A stretch of DNA of 64,000 nucleotides from Tigriopus japonicus. Lineage: Eukaryota; Arthropoda; Copepoda; Harpacticoida; Harpacticidae. Below the pieces are notes generated by a model, which was not told where the DNA came from, ran no database searches, and worked only from the letters and a program-made list of their open reading frames with translations. The stretch covers positions 455,116 to 519,115 of the forward strand of contig JAAGOF010000109.1 of the NCBI GenBank assembly GCA_010645155.1, in the 5' to 3' direction. Shown in pieces: positions 37,803 through 47,605 of the stretch; position 1 is the first letter of the stretch, and every line of letters begins with the position of its first letter. The position numbers and the translations under genes were made by a program.

Positions 37803-38033
37803 CAGGGTGGGCATTTGATTTTTGGACATTTTGTCCNNNNNNNNNNNNNNNNNNNNNNNNNNNNNNNNNNNNNNNNNNNNNNNNNNNNNNNNNNNNNNNN
37901 NNNNNNNNNNNNNNNNNNNNNNNNNNNNNNNNNNNNNNNNNNNNNNNNNNNNNNNNNNNNNNNNNNNNNNNNNNNNNNNNNNNNNNNNNNNNNNNNNNNN
38001 NNNNNNNNNNNNNNNCGAAAAATGCCCACCCTG
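37803..38033. mobile_element. hAT-type MITE containing an assembly gap, perfect 8-bp TSD
   Basis: Perfect 14-bp inverted termini CAGGGTGGGCATTT (37803-37816) and AAATGCCCACCCTG (38020-38033) are flanked by an exact GCTATCAG duplication (37795-37802 and 38034-38041). The interior is almost wholly the gap, so length and content are unknown. Termini starting CAGGG with 8-bp duplications fit hAT. The hairpin potential or multi-copy nature probably caused the gap. Confidence 0.85.
37837..38015. other. Assembly gap (179 N)
   Basis: A run of N. Frames reported across it are artefacts. Confidence 0.99.
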
Positions 38034-38340
38034 GCTATCAGGCACGAGGTCCTGGCTCATATTTCTCCTGAATCCTGATTTGATTTCAGACCCTCAAGGT
38101 GGTTACCCCAGGCATGATGGACTGTGGTTGGATACGTGGGAGAGGTGTGGGGTCCTTCTAAATGAAATCAGGGGTCTGATGCGCATTGTTCACAAATTCC
38201 ATTTCTTGCCTTGTTGTTCCAAAGGCCGGTTCCCCGAGGACTAAATCTGAAAATCTGCCCGCTCGTTGACAGTGGTGGTGGTGTTGTTGTTGTTGAGTTG
38301 TTGGAAGTGAATCGTTGTTCCGCTCGTTCGCCTCGTCATC

Positions 38341-39240
38341 ATGCTGGACTTGAAAAGCAATGCCACTTTTTTTGAGCGAGCCTATGTTTGGTGCTTGGGC
38401 GGAGTGAATTGGCACGATCCCGAGGAAGGAGGACCCGAGTGCCTGAACCATGTGAGCGAGTTCCAACGCCGGGTCGAAATTGGCATTGGTGTGGTGGTCA
38501 CGCTATTCAGTCTGTGGATTGGGCTTCGAACCTGCCAAGGTCAAGACCAAATCGTGCATTCCAAGCGTCCTCGAGGACCTTATAGTCCCAGTGGGGGCAA
38601 GATGCTTCTTCTCGTGCTGTTCACCCTGATTTTTGGCATCGAAGTGGGCTACAAATTCACCTCGGGACATATCATCTATCTTTTGTACCCGTGCCATGTC
38701 AATTCCATACTTTGGATCTACGTCCTAGCCACGGCACCCACGTGGGTGAACGTGTGTCTCTATCGATTAATTCTTCACTTTACCCATGGGACGTTCTTCG
38801 GGATCTATTTTCCCATTGACGAGGTGCTTAAACTGCCGTTTGAACGGGAAACCTATTGGTTGCAACATTACTTTCTTGTCATAATCCCCATATACATGAT
38901 CTGCTTTGAGCGGAGGGATTATCCTCCCAGTCCCAAGTGGGATATCTCGTGGATTTTCTTGTCCTTTGCGGCCTGGGCCTTCTGGCACTTTGTCGTGATG
39001 CATGGGGTCTCGGTCTTAACCTTAGCCAATATAGGCCACATGCTTTGTGCGGCCTTCACCGACCCATTCCGAGGTCCCTATTACCGCATGATAGGCATAC
39101 TTCACCAACTCCTTGCCACGGCCTTATCTGGCCTCTTCGTGAGCACAATCACATGCTTAGCCGAGAGAATTTTCCCACAAAAGGCATCAGATCGCACAGA
39201 CCACGCGAAAACCGCCGCTATTCATTCGAAACATACATAA
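38341..39240 (+). CDS. TMEM164: Transmembrane protein 164 homologue
   Basis: An intronless 299-residue frame begins at ATG 38341, close to the ~297 aa of the vertebrate protein. Multi-pass topology is evident: hydrophobic segments at about 45-62, 88-105, 112-132, 136-158, 178-195 and 208-230. Family signatures include FGIEVGYKFTSG, YLLYPCHVNSILWIY (Cys118 in PCH), the YWLQHYFLVIIPIYM stretch, LANIGHMLCAAFTDPFRGPYYR and HQLLATALSG. TMEM164 has been described as a membrane acyltransferase making C20:4 ether phosphatidylethanolamine, a lipid linked to ferroptosis; the PCH cysteine is the expected catalytic residue. Upstream lie a candidate divergent exon and the gapped MITE. It converges on ATAD5 with 1.7 kb between them. 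Confidence 0.93.
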   Translation: MLDLKSNATFFERAYVWCLGGVNWHDPEEGGPECLNHVSEFQRRVEIGIGVVVTLFSLWIGLRTCQGQDQIVHSKRPRGPYSPSGGKMLLLVLFTLIFGIEVGYKFTSGHIIYLLYPCHVNSILWIYVLATAPTWVNVCLYRLILHFTHGTFFGIYFPIDEVLKLPFERETYWLQHYFLVIIPIYMICFERRDYPPSPKWDISWIFLSFAAWAFWHFVVMHGVSVLTLANIGHMLCAAFTDPFRGPYYRMIGILHQLLATALSGLFVSTITCLAERIFPQKASDRTDHAKTAAIHSKHT

Positions 39241-40917
39241 AAAGAATGCTTTTTGATCTACAAATCGTATGGATCGATTGTGATGACTGTCAGTGACACA
39301 TGGACACTTACCCTCATTCAGAATATGGAACCCGTTTTCAAATTTTATACGAATATGAACGTATATTTTATATATCACTAAGTGACAACTGGATCTGCAG
39401 TATGCCGTTATAACCTCGAAGCAACCCGCTCAAAATCAAAATTCCATCCTAGTTCATTGAGAGAACAAATGAAATATATAATGGAAAGGTAATAATGTTA
39501 TGCAAGACACCAAGAGCCAATTATTGCTTATGTTGACTAAAGTGTCCATTGTCCATCGAGTAGCAAGCAAGCAAGTGGAACATGTAGGATAAGGTCCGAT
39601 GTTTTCAAGCTTGACGACGGCTTAATCGGGTCCACGCTCTCGTATTCCATTCAGTGGTCAGGAATGTTTCACCAGCTTATTGAACATGTGTTTTAAGGCT
39701 GGCTGCTGGTCGTCGTAGAGTAAGTAAATCCCCCCTTCAATTATGGGCAGTTCCATGATCCAGGGGATGCAATCAAGGTCTTACCATGATTGAACCCGAG
39801 CGCCATTAATGCGACCTCGAGTATGCGTCTCCGACAATAGACCAGATGCCAAAAGTATTTCCATATACATAAAGCATTGTGATGCTATGTCTACAGCAAG
39901 GACGAGCTCCACGTGAATCCAATGGGCCAAAAATACAATGTTCATGTATCTCAATATAACGAGAAAATGAATGGAGGATCATCCAGTTCTGTGTACGTTG
40001 CTATTGGACTCAGGTGGGAATGACAAGAGTCTTAAGCCGATGACCAAACCCATCCTTGGATCGATACTCCGCAAACAGAAATAGATATTTATCTGGTGGA
40101 AGTGTTTCAATTCTGCCGATGTCGTCGATTGCCTTTTCTCCCTCAATTCACATTCTGTACATGAGCAAGTAAACGTTGGTACCCGCTATTGGTTCATAGA
40201 CTAGACCGATTGGAGGAGGGTCAATAAATCATAAAAATACCGAATCCAATTCCCAGGACTGACTACTCGCCCATTGAAGTTCCAGGCCTGGTTCCACTCT
40301 CCATAGACTTACACGAGCTCAGATTTTGGGTTAGTTCTAGTTCCGATTTTGATTTGTGCCTTAAGAGTATGAATTGGAGAAGGATCAAGGCCCAAAGGGC
40401 ACTTAAGAAAGGTACTACAATCTACACTCGAATCCAGTAAACTCCGTGTGGACCCACCCAGTGCAAACGGAAGATGTAACTCAATATTTCATCCTGCTTT
40501 CAAGTGGTTTACCCCGCCTTTGGACCTATCAGGATATATCGTTGCTTCCTTTGATGAATGGGATCGAGAATGGCCAAAGCTTCTTGTGGTTGGACTCCAT
40601 ATGGAGTGAGCTTTGCGAATCAATCCAATGTTTTCTTTACTACTGGCGCTCAACTATTGTCGTAGTTTGAGCAACAACAACACCAACAACAACCACGAGA
40701 TCTTCTTCCAATCCCTCTTCCCTCCCCTTGAGTCCAAAAAGAAGCGCTTTTGGCCAGATGAAGAACGAAGAGAGAAAGAACGGCCAAGTTCCAAATAAGT
40801 ACAGTATATAGGTACGTAATATGAGTGGATAAAAGCAGGGGCAGGCCACTTCCAGTTCGCTCCTTGCAGAACAAAAAAAAGTCGTCTTGAGACACAATTG
40901 AATGACGTTTTATGGGG
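39241..40917. other. Convergent intergenic stretch between TMEM164 and ATAD5
   Basis: No coding signal was found. Low-complexity CAACAACAACAC repeats lie near 40670-40695. No transposon termini were seen. Confidence 0.5.
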
Positions 40918-40923
40918 TTTATT
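40918..40923 (-). terminator. ATAD5 poly(A) signal AATAAA
   Basis: TTTATT on the + strand reads AATAAA on the minus strand, 20 bp past the ATAD5 stop codon. The 3' UTR would be very short. Confidence 0.65.
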
Positions 40924-40942
40924 ATTATAGCTATTAATCGGT

Positions 40943-43900
40943 CTATAGAAAAGAATTGCAAAGGTGGCTCAGTGTGGATGGCTTTAAATAGAGTTCTTGA
41001 GCGTCAAAATAGTGAAGAAATCGGCCTGACCTGGACTTCTTGGCTCCCCCTCCAGAGCGTCGAATTTCTTCCAGTCTAGCCATGCCCCTAATGATGGGCA
41101 AGGTGTCCGTTAAATGAGGCCGAGGACAAATGGTCAATTCCGAAAGAAATGCGTTCAAAGTCTCTCTCGAGTGGAAACGATCCACAAGAGCGGCAGTAGT
41201 TTTACTCGACGAAGAGGAGGAGATCGGATAATGATGATCATGATCATTGATGAGAGATAACGTAGACTCGGTCTCGAGGGAACGCCTCATGAATGGGTGT
41301 GATCTTTCGATCACGTTGATCTCATCGCCCTGGACACGTTTCAAGGCATCTTGAACCCTCTTACGGGCCAAGGTGAGGGTCATCTGTTGGACTGAAGCTT
41401 CTATGGCAGCCGAGACACTCGCTTGGGAATACGGGGCATCATCTCTTGCCAAAAGTTTTTCAGATGATCTCACCATTTGATCTGCCAAAGAGTTGTCCAA
41501 AACCCACCATGGGGGTCGGTCCTCCAAGGTTGAAAAATGGCTGTTTGCCTCGGCACAATTTGACAGTGCTATCATGGCTTGGTGAGCGTTTTGAAAGGCC
41601 ATCTTTTCCGACATTGTCTTGGGAGCTTTGACTTTTTCCACTCTGCTTAGTGGGCATTCTTGTTCTCCTCTTTCTTCTGTTTCATTAGTCCCATTGGGAC
41701 GTCGCTTTGCCTCACCGACACAACTACTTTTCTTCCCATCGCCGTCGTTTCTCGGACGGGCTTCATGATGTTCTTTGTCAGCAATATTTGCGTCCTTAAA
41801 GCTCGATTTGTTCGTCTCTTCCAAGGAGGATGCCTCATTCAAGGGCTCATCTTCATCCGAATCGCAAGCAAAGATGGAGTTGTCTAAATCGGCAAAGTTT
41901 TGTATTCTTCGATAACGTTTCGAGCTACCCCTGTGAGCACCATCTTCCTCAAGAGCAGAGCCATCACTTGTTAATGGGTAGATCTTTTTTTGCCCAGATG
42001 ATGAAGGTGGTTCTGTGGGCAACCCGAGTAAGAGGTGACAGTTTTGCTCGTATATATCACCGTAACCCCAAAGCCGCAGATGCTCAACATTGTTTTGGAA
42101 CACTTGAGTGCGATTCTTGGTTTGCGTAAGGGACACATTCTGTTCATCTCGTAGTCCCATTAAGGCTAAATCACAGCCACTGAATGGTCGCACTGTAGCA
42201 AAAACATCATTCCCAGGCACCCCAGCCGAGGAAGACGAAGAAGAATGGGAGGTTTTTTGTCCCGAAATCTTCGTTTTAACACTGTTGGAGATCAGGTGCT
42301 TATTTATTGACATCAGTTTGGCAAGACCGTCTTCTGAGCTAAAGACGTTTTCCTCGTGCAGTTTATCCTTGCAGATCTCTGGTGGGATGTCCCCCTCAAT
42401 ACACGAGATCAAAGGACCGCAATTTTTGGAGGTGGCCCAATATTGCAAGTCCAGCACAGATTTGGAAATTAAGCACCCATTGAGGGCTACCAAAGATGTT
42501 ATGCTTTCAATATCTATTGCTACACCTTCGGCTAAAGCCATAAGTTGCAGATAATTGGCGATAAGACGTGGGGCTACAGGTTTGAATTCAAACGTCTGGA
42601 GCGAATCCAACACGGAAGCCGATTTGAACAACTTTTTGGGCATAAAATGGGGATTTGATGTCGTTAAAATGATTGGCCGCTTTGTGGTTGAGATCAAGTT
42701 GTTTACAGCCCCATAAAATCCATCATCCAAATCGTCAAACACCACATCGATATCTTCGAAAAGGATGAGAGCCGTTCGTTTTAAGTGAGCCGTAGACTCT
42801 GCGTCGTTGGAGGAATCCTGATGAGATTTATTCTTTTTACTCTTGCTTTTCCCTTTGCTGGACACTAGATGTTTGGCTTGTTCCTTTTGCTTTTGCTGCT
42901 GCTGTTGTTTCGTTAAATGGTGACTTTGAGTGGCCTCTTGAAGTTGGGCCACCACCTGGCGTCCCCCTCGGATTGAGGACGCATTGACCTCAAGCACTTT
43001 AAAACCCATCTGTCGAGCTAAAGCATATACACAGCTGGTCTTGCCCACTCCTGTGGGTCCGGTGAGCAAGGCCGTGTTGCACAGATTGGTTCCAGTTTCT
43101 CCATCGCTTCCACTGCCGGTCAAATCGTCACTGCTAATAGAATCCCCTTCCTCGTCTCCCTCACTGGAGTCCTCGACCACAAAGGACGAGTCCAGTTTCT
43201 TTCTCTTCTCTGACCTTTTTCCGACCGAATGTCGCGGTCGGCTGGTCTTCCATCCCTCAAGCCACGTCTGTAGTTTCCTCACCACACCCAAGTTGCCAAT
43301 CATGTCATCTGTCATTTGCGGGGTGTATTTCATGGTCCACTGCATGGAACTTGGGAGAGCAGCATCGAATTTGACTTCCGACAAGCTCTTATCCTCGTTA
43401 CCTCGTTGGCAGTGACTATTTCGTGCTGTCTTTCGCAGCCGTCGTCGGCCTTTGGATCGCTCTTCAACAATATCGTTTAGGGACAGGTTCTTCTGTCTCA
43501 CTTCGGCTTCCAAGGTATCGGCTTCGATTTTTCGTTCTACGTAGCGGCGGAAGATTTTTCGCATGGGAAACGCATCATTGGCCATTTTCAAGGATTTGAC
43601 AAAGTGATAGATCTGCCAGGAGTTCATCCTTCGTTGCCCACTCGCTTCAGGATGATCATTTGTCTGCTTCTCTTTCTCTTGGTTTCTCGTCGTTCCAATT
43701 TCGGAGATGAGAGTGGCAAATTGTCCCATACCCAACATACCCTCATCCCCATTGTTATTGGAGGTCCTTAAGCTCAAATCTGCGGGATCCTTGAGACGAG
43801 CGGCAGCCATCAGCAAATCGGCTGATGCCTTTGGCATTTCTAAATTCCAAAACGTATCCTTACCATCACATTGACGAACGTGACTGACACTCGGAAATGG

Positions 43901-46186
43901 CAGAGACGAATCCAAATCTGAGTGGGTCGTTTCATCCATGCTCTTTTGTTGCTGAGTGCGGATCACTTCGGGAGCCGAGCTCATCAGAAACGCCCTTCGC
44001 GCCGCAACTTTTTCGGGGTCTTCAATCACACGGATAGAATTGGCCTTTTGGCCTTTGATGAAGATAGGCGCCAAGTTGGAGCCTGTTTTTTTCTGCTTCT
44101 TGACTGGGGATAAAACGATCTTCTCGATGCGGACCTCATCATCGTCCTCGCCATTACTCAAGGGGCCGTCATTGGAAAAATCGTTGCCCTGAACAGTGAT
44201 GGCTCTCTTGTGGTCAATTTTTCTAGATCTTCTCTTCCGCGGAGAGCTAATCTCATCATCAATTAGGCGTTCCATGTCTTCTTGCTCTTGACGCCTTTTC
44301 TCGAAAGTGTCTCTATTCCTTGAAATGCGACTAGATCGCCGTTGGCTGGACCCACTAAGGTGACTTTCGTCCTCTGGATCTTTTAATGTGTCTTTCTTCT
44401 CTGTTTTATGGGCACTAAATGCATCTTCTCCGGGCGGGAAATGGGGCTCTTCATTAATTTCCACAATTTCTCTCTCCACTTCTTCCACTTCTATGTCTAG
44501 TACATCGCTCTTCTTAATCGTGGGTTTCTTCTTTCGCTTTAACCCTCGCTTCTTCCTGACCACTTCGGATGTTCCAATATCGCTGCCTACTTTAATCTGG
44601 TCCTCTTCCTTTTCCTCTCCTACGAGTCCAATTGTTTTCATAGCCTTCTTACACGATGAAGAAGATAGAGAAGACTTCGTGGCTTGTGCGGGAGGAGAAA
44701 TGGAACTGGAGCTAATTGGGATCTTGGTGGTCATGAGTCTTGTGAATGCATTCTGAACCACAGAACAGGGGCCCGTCTTTGTTGTTGTCATAGGGGGTGG
44801 TGCCGATGTCGACATCGGAACAGAGTTGGGTCGATTGGTTTTATTTTCTTTGTCACTTGATGGGGACGTGTGTTTAGAGTTTGGAGGCCTGTCTGCCAAT
44901 TGACATGAGCTCATTCCTCCAGAGCTTCGAGAACTTGTCCCATCATCAATTCTATCTTGGAAAGTTTGCCCATTACCCACTAGCTCCTCGACGTCGTTCT
45001 CGTCGTCGTCCATGGTGTTTGCTCCCACGGCCTCAGTCGAAAGGGGCTGTTTCATGAGCACCGAAAACGCATTTGAGGAGCTGTTGTCAAAATCGATTTC
45101 CATGGAAGAGGTGGTCTGGCCAGCATGAAACTCTTTCGGGTTCAACTTGGAGAGGATATCGACATCTAGGGAATCACTATCATAATTCACAGGATGTTTG
45201 CGAGCAGCATTCGTGCCCGCTACACGACGTCTGCGTTTGGGTCGTTTCTTAAATAATTGCGGACTCACGGGAGAAATATTGACTTTTTTCCCTTTCAGAC
45301 CCAAAATCTTGGAATCAAAACACTCTTTGGAACCAACGTCATCGTCGTCTAAATGTTGAATGATGGATGAGGCGTCATCGCCATCTGGCTTTGAGGCCTT
45401 CTCAACTGGAGAGATTTGGACCTCATCCATCTTCGAACTTGGCCTTTTTCTCTCTTGCATTTCTATGACGGGGCCATTGAGGTCGGCTGAAATGGGACTG
45501 GGCTGACCTTTGGCAAAGAAGTCCACATCCACCGACACATCTTCCAAGGGTAATTTAGCACTCTCACTGTCTTGTCTGAGCGCCTTGCGTTTCTTAAACA
45601 AGGTCGAGGAGATTTTACAAGGCATATCATCTTGTTCCACTTCTTCCACATGTTCCTCCACCACCTCAATAAGATTCACTTGGTCCGTTTCCAAACTGAG
45701 TCTGGTGGTACTTTGGAGTCTACTCTTGCCTTTGACATGGATCTTGGGGCTGACAATCGGCAATGGCGAATGAATCTCGGCTTGAATCACAATCTTAGAC
45801 GCTGACTTCTCCAATTCCTTACAATACTCATCACGAGTGACCTTCTTAAAGAACCCACTAATGGGATTTTTAACTTTTGGAACAACCTCTAATACTACTT
45901 CTTCTTCAACCTCACATACTTCCTCCCTCTGTTCAACCTTTCCCGCCATTTTCTTGGTTTTGCCCCGTTTATTCTTCTTCTTATCCGGAGATTTGGCCTC
46001 TTCTTCATCTCGTATCAATGTCCTTTTAGCCTTCAGTCCTCGATCCGGCTTTTGGGCTTCGCCATTGGAAGAACGAGGGGCATTTTGGGCTTTGAAGTAG
46101 TGCAACAAAGTGCGATTGGGCTTTTCCGGTTCAGCCAAAAGGGGCGTGGCTGAAATTTCATCCTCGATGTCGATCTTTTCGTCCAT
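40943..46186 (-). CDS. ATAD5: ATPase family AAA domain-containing protein 5 (ELG1-type PCNA unloader)
   Basis: A single uninterrupted frame gives 1747 aa from the first ATG (46184-46186); the vertebrate protein is about 1840 aa. The first ~900 residues are charged and disordered, with a PIP-box-like RTLLHYF at 25-31. The AAA+ RFC-like domain has Walker A GPTGVGKTS (1043-1051, Lys1049), followed by EVNASSIRGGRQV, Walker B LILFEDID (1140-1147), and sensor 1 IILTTSNPHF. The C-terminal third carries RFC-like helical sequence and acidic linkers. The protein joins RFC2-5 and unloads PCNA from DNA after replication, and in vertebrates directs USP1-UAF1 deubiquitination of PCNA. It is divergent from the Rossmann-fold gene at 46656. 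Absence of introns over 5.2 kb contrasts with GATAD1 nearby. Confidence 0.93.
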   Translation of the reverse strand: MDEKIDIEDEISATPLLAEPEKPNRTLLHYFKAQNAPRSSNGEAQKPDRGLKAKRTLIRDEEEAKSPDKKKNKRGKTKKMAGKVEQREEVCEVEEEVVLEVVPKVKNPISGFFKKVTRDEYCKELEKSASKIVIQAEIHSPLPIVSPKIHVKGKSRLQSTTRLSLETDQVNLIEVVEEHVEEVEQDDMPCKISSTLFKKRKALRQDSESAKLPLEDVSVDVDFFAKGQPSPISADLNGPVIEMQERKRPSSKMDEVQISPVEKASKPDGDDASSIIQHLDDDDVGSKECFDSKILGLKGKKVNISPVSPQLFKKRPKRRRRVAGTNAARKHPVNYDSDSLDVDILSKLNPKEFHAGQTTSSMEIDFDNSSSNAFSVLMKQPLSTEAVGANTMDDDENDVEELVGNGQTFQDRIDDGTSSRSSGGMSSCQLADRPPNSKHTSPSSDKENKTNRPNSVPMSTSAPPPMTTTKTGPCSVVQNAFTRLMTTKIPISSSSISPPAQATKSSLSSSSCKKAMKTIGLVGEEKEEDQIKVGSDIGTSEVVRKKRGLKRKKKPTIKKSDVLDIEVEEVEREIVEINEEPHFPPGEDAFSAHKTEKKDTLKDPEDESHLSGSSQRRSSRISRNRDTFEKRRQEQEDMERLIDDEISSPRKRRSRKIDHKRAITVQGNDFSNDGPLSNGEDDDEVRIEKIVLSPVKKQKKTGSNLAPIFIKGQKANSIRVIEDPEKVAARRAFLMSSAPEVIRTQQQKSMDETTHSDLDSSLPFPSVSHVRQCDGKDTFWNLEMPKASADLLMAAARLKDPADLSLRTSNNNGDEGMLGMGQFATLISEIGTTRNQEKEKQTNDHPEASGQRRMNSWQIYHFVKSLKMANDAFPMRKIFRRYVERKIEADTLEAEVRQKNLSLNDIVEERSKGRRRLRKTARNSHCQRGNEDKSLSEVKFDAALPSSMQWTMKYTPQMTDDMIGNLGVVRKLQTWLEGWKTSRPRHSVGKRSEKRKKLDSSFVVEDSSEGDEEGDSISSDDLTGSGSDGETGTNLCNTALLTGPTGVGKTSCVYALARQMGFKVLEVNASSIRGGRQVVAQLQEATQSHHLTKQQQQQKQKEQAKHLVSSKGKSKSKKNKSHQDSSNDAESTAHLKRTALILFEDIDVVFDDLDDGFYGAVNNLISTTKRPIILTTSNPHFMPKKLFKSASVLDSLQTFEFKPVAPRLIANYLQLMALAEGVAIDIESITSLVALNGCLISKSVLDLQYWATSKNCGPLISCIEGDIPPEICKDKLHEENVFSSEDGLAKLMSINKHLISNSVKTKISGQKTSHSSSSSSAGVPGNDVFATVRPFSGCDLALMGLRDEQNVSLTQTKNRTQVFQNNVEHLRLWGYGDIYEQNCHLLLGLPTEPPSSSGQKKIYPLTSDGSALEEDGAHRGSSKRYRRIQNFADLDNSIFACDSDEDEPLNEASSLEETNKSSFKDANIADKEHHEARPRNDGDGKKSSCVGEAKRRPNGTNETEERGEQECPLSRVEKVKAPKTMSEKMAFQNAHQAMIALSNCAEANSHFSTLEDRPPWWVLDNSLADQMVRSSEKLLARDDAPYSQASVSAAIEASVQQMTLTLARKRVQDALKRVQGDEINVIERSHPFMRRSLETESTLSLINDHDHHYPISSSSSSKTTAALVDRFHSRETLNAFLSELTICPRPHLTDTLPIIRGMARLEEIRRSGGGAKKSRSGRFLHYFDAQELYLKPSTLSHLCNSFL

Positions 46187-46655
46187 GCCTACCAACTAAA
46201 TTGAGAAATTAATGTGTGTGAAAATGATTTGATGCTTGATATCTTATGCTTACCATTTATGCCAAAACTTTGAAGTCAAGAACGTAAAGTTTAGCAACGC
46301 CAAATCCCGCCAATTGTCAATACAAAGCCTAGGGAATGAAAATATTGCCAAACTGAAAAGAAGCTTCTAAAAGAAGGCATTTAAAGGTCATTTAGTAAAA
46401 TATGAAACAAAGCTATTCAGTTTTTGTGTTGAGGCCTAAAAATTGAAAATATGGAGGGTTGTTTAGGGAATGGTTGAGGTTATAAGAATCTTGATTACTA
46501 CATAATTTCAACTTTTCAGTCACCTATGAAACGAATAGTAGAACGGAATGGAGAAAAATGTTTCACCCAACCTTTGAAATTGCGGCCGAGTACAGGTTTT
46601 AGGCCTGAAGGCAAGGAAGTTGTATGTAGGCCCATCCGTTGAAGTTGGGTTAGTA
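46187..46655. promoter_or_regulatory. Divergent promoter region ATAD5 / Rossmann-fold gene
   Basis: The 469 bp between the two start codons must contain both promoters. It holds an E2F-like site at 46305-46313. No TATA box is obvious in either direction. Confidence 0.5.
46305..46313 (-). promoter_or_regulatory. E2F-like site TTGGCGGGA
   Basis: The minus strand reads TTGGCGGGATTTGGCG, fitting the E2F/DP consensus (TTSSCGSC/TTGGCGGGAA class), about 120 bp upstream of the ATAD5 ATG. ATAD5 is a replication-fork factor, and S-phase genes commonly carry such sites. Binding is inference. Confidence 0.45.
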
Positions 46656-47585
46656 ATGAGCTCGAAATCGAAAAACCTCGTGATTGGGGGTGCGGGCAAT
46701 CTGGGATGTCGTGTAGCTCAGTTATGGCGAGAAGCTTATCCCGAGGCCAGGATTGTGTTAAAAACACGATCTTCCAACGATAAAAGGTCGACCTTGTGGT
46801 CCAGTTTAGGGTATATCCCCATATCCTCCAAAGATACGGGCGAGCCCGAAAAAGCGGATTATGTGATCTTTTGTGCCCCTCCAACCGGTATGAAAAATAT
46901 TAGCTCTTATTGACCAATAACAACAAAAACGTGTTATATATCTTATGTTCCAGGTAATGATAATTATCCAGATGATGTGCATCAAGCCATCCAGGATCAT
47001 TGGAGTGGATCGTCCGAAGGAGCTTTTGTGTTCACCTCTTCAGGAGGTGTGTTGGCTGAGAACGAGGGAGGAGTGGTCAATGAGGAATCTGAGATCAAAC
47101 ATTCCCCCTACAATGACAAAATTCTCGAGGCCGAAAAGCGAACTTTGGAGAACCAAGGTTGTGTCTTGCGATTGGGTGGCCTTTATGAGCAGAACCGTGG
47201 AGCCCATAATTATTGGCTGACAGCTAAAGACGCTTATCCATCAGCTCCCAATGGTTTGATCAATCTGATTCATTATCAAGACGCCGCATTGTGCGTGATC
47301 AGAATTCTTGAAAAACAAATTCGAAGCCGATTATTCTTGGCAAGTGATGGGCAACCTATTTCTCGAATCGGAATCTGCCAAGCCGCATTGTTAAATCTGG
47401 ATTATTCGGACAAGACATTGCCTCGTTTTGAAGGCGAGCATGAATTGATCGACGGGAAAAAGTATGATACTCAACGTCTTCAAAAAGAACTTGACTGGCA
47501 ACCGAGTTTCCCCGATTTTACAACTTTTATGAGTAGCCTTTACAAGAACGTCAAACCGTGTGAATTGTTGGCAGGTCTCCAATAA
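46656..47585 (+). CDS. NAD(P)-binding Rossmann-fold (SDR/epimerase-like, YeeZ-type) protein, two exons
   Basis: Exon 1 is 46656-46887 and exon 2 46954-47585, with a 66-bp intron (CCG|GTATGA ... TTCCAG|GTAATG); phase 1 is kept and the product is 287 aa. The N-terminus KNLVIGGAGNLGCRVAQLW is a dinucleotide-binding Gly-rich loop. YVIFCAPPTG, FVFTSSGGVLAEN and VLRLGGLYEQNRGAHNYW follow extended-SDR/NAD-dependent epimerase order, and LINLIHYQDAALCVI precedes a C-terminal substrate lobe. The classical YxxxK is not evident where expected (HSPYNDKILEAEK may replace it), so catalysis is uncertain. Similar proteins in bacteria and plants are poorly characterised. It is divergent from ATAD5 and convergent with NAXE; its TAA stop lies inside an AATAAA. 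Confidence 0.82.
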
Positions 47586-47594
47586 ATGTTTATT
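47581..47594. terminator. Interleaved bidirectional poly(A) signals
   Basis: AATAAATGTTTATT contains AATAAA for the + gene (47581-47586, overlapping its TAA stop at 47583-47585) and, on the minus strand, AATAAA for NAXE (47589-47594), 12 bp past the NAXE stop. Cleavage 10-30 nt downstream would place each 3' end at or inside the other gene's coding end. Confidence 0.7.
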
Positions 47595-47605
47595 ATCAGA
47601 AGATT

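Noticed and set aside
37715..38244. Frames containing runs of X
   Set aside because: They exist only because the assembly gap has no stop codons.
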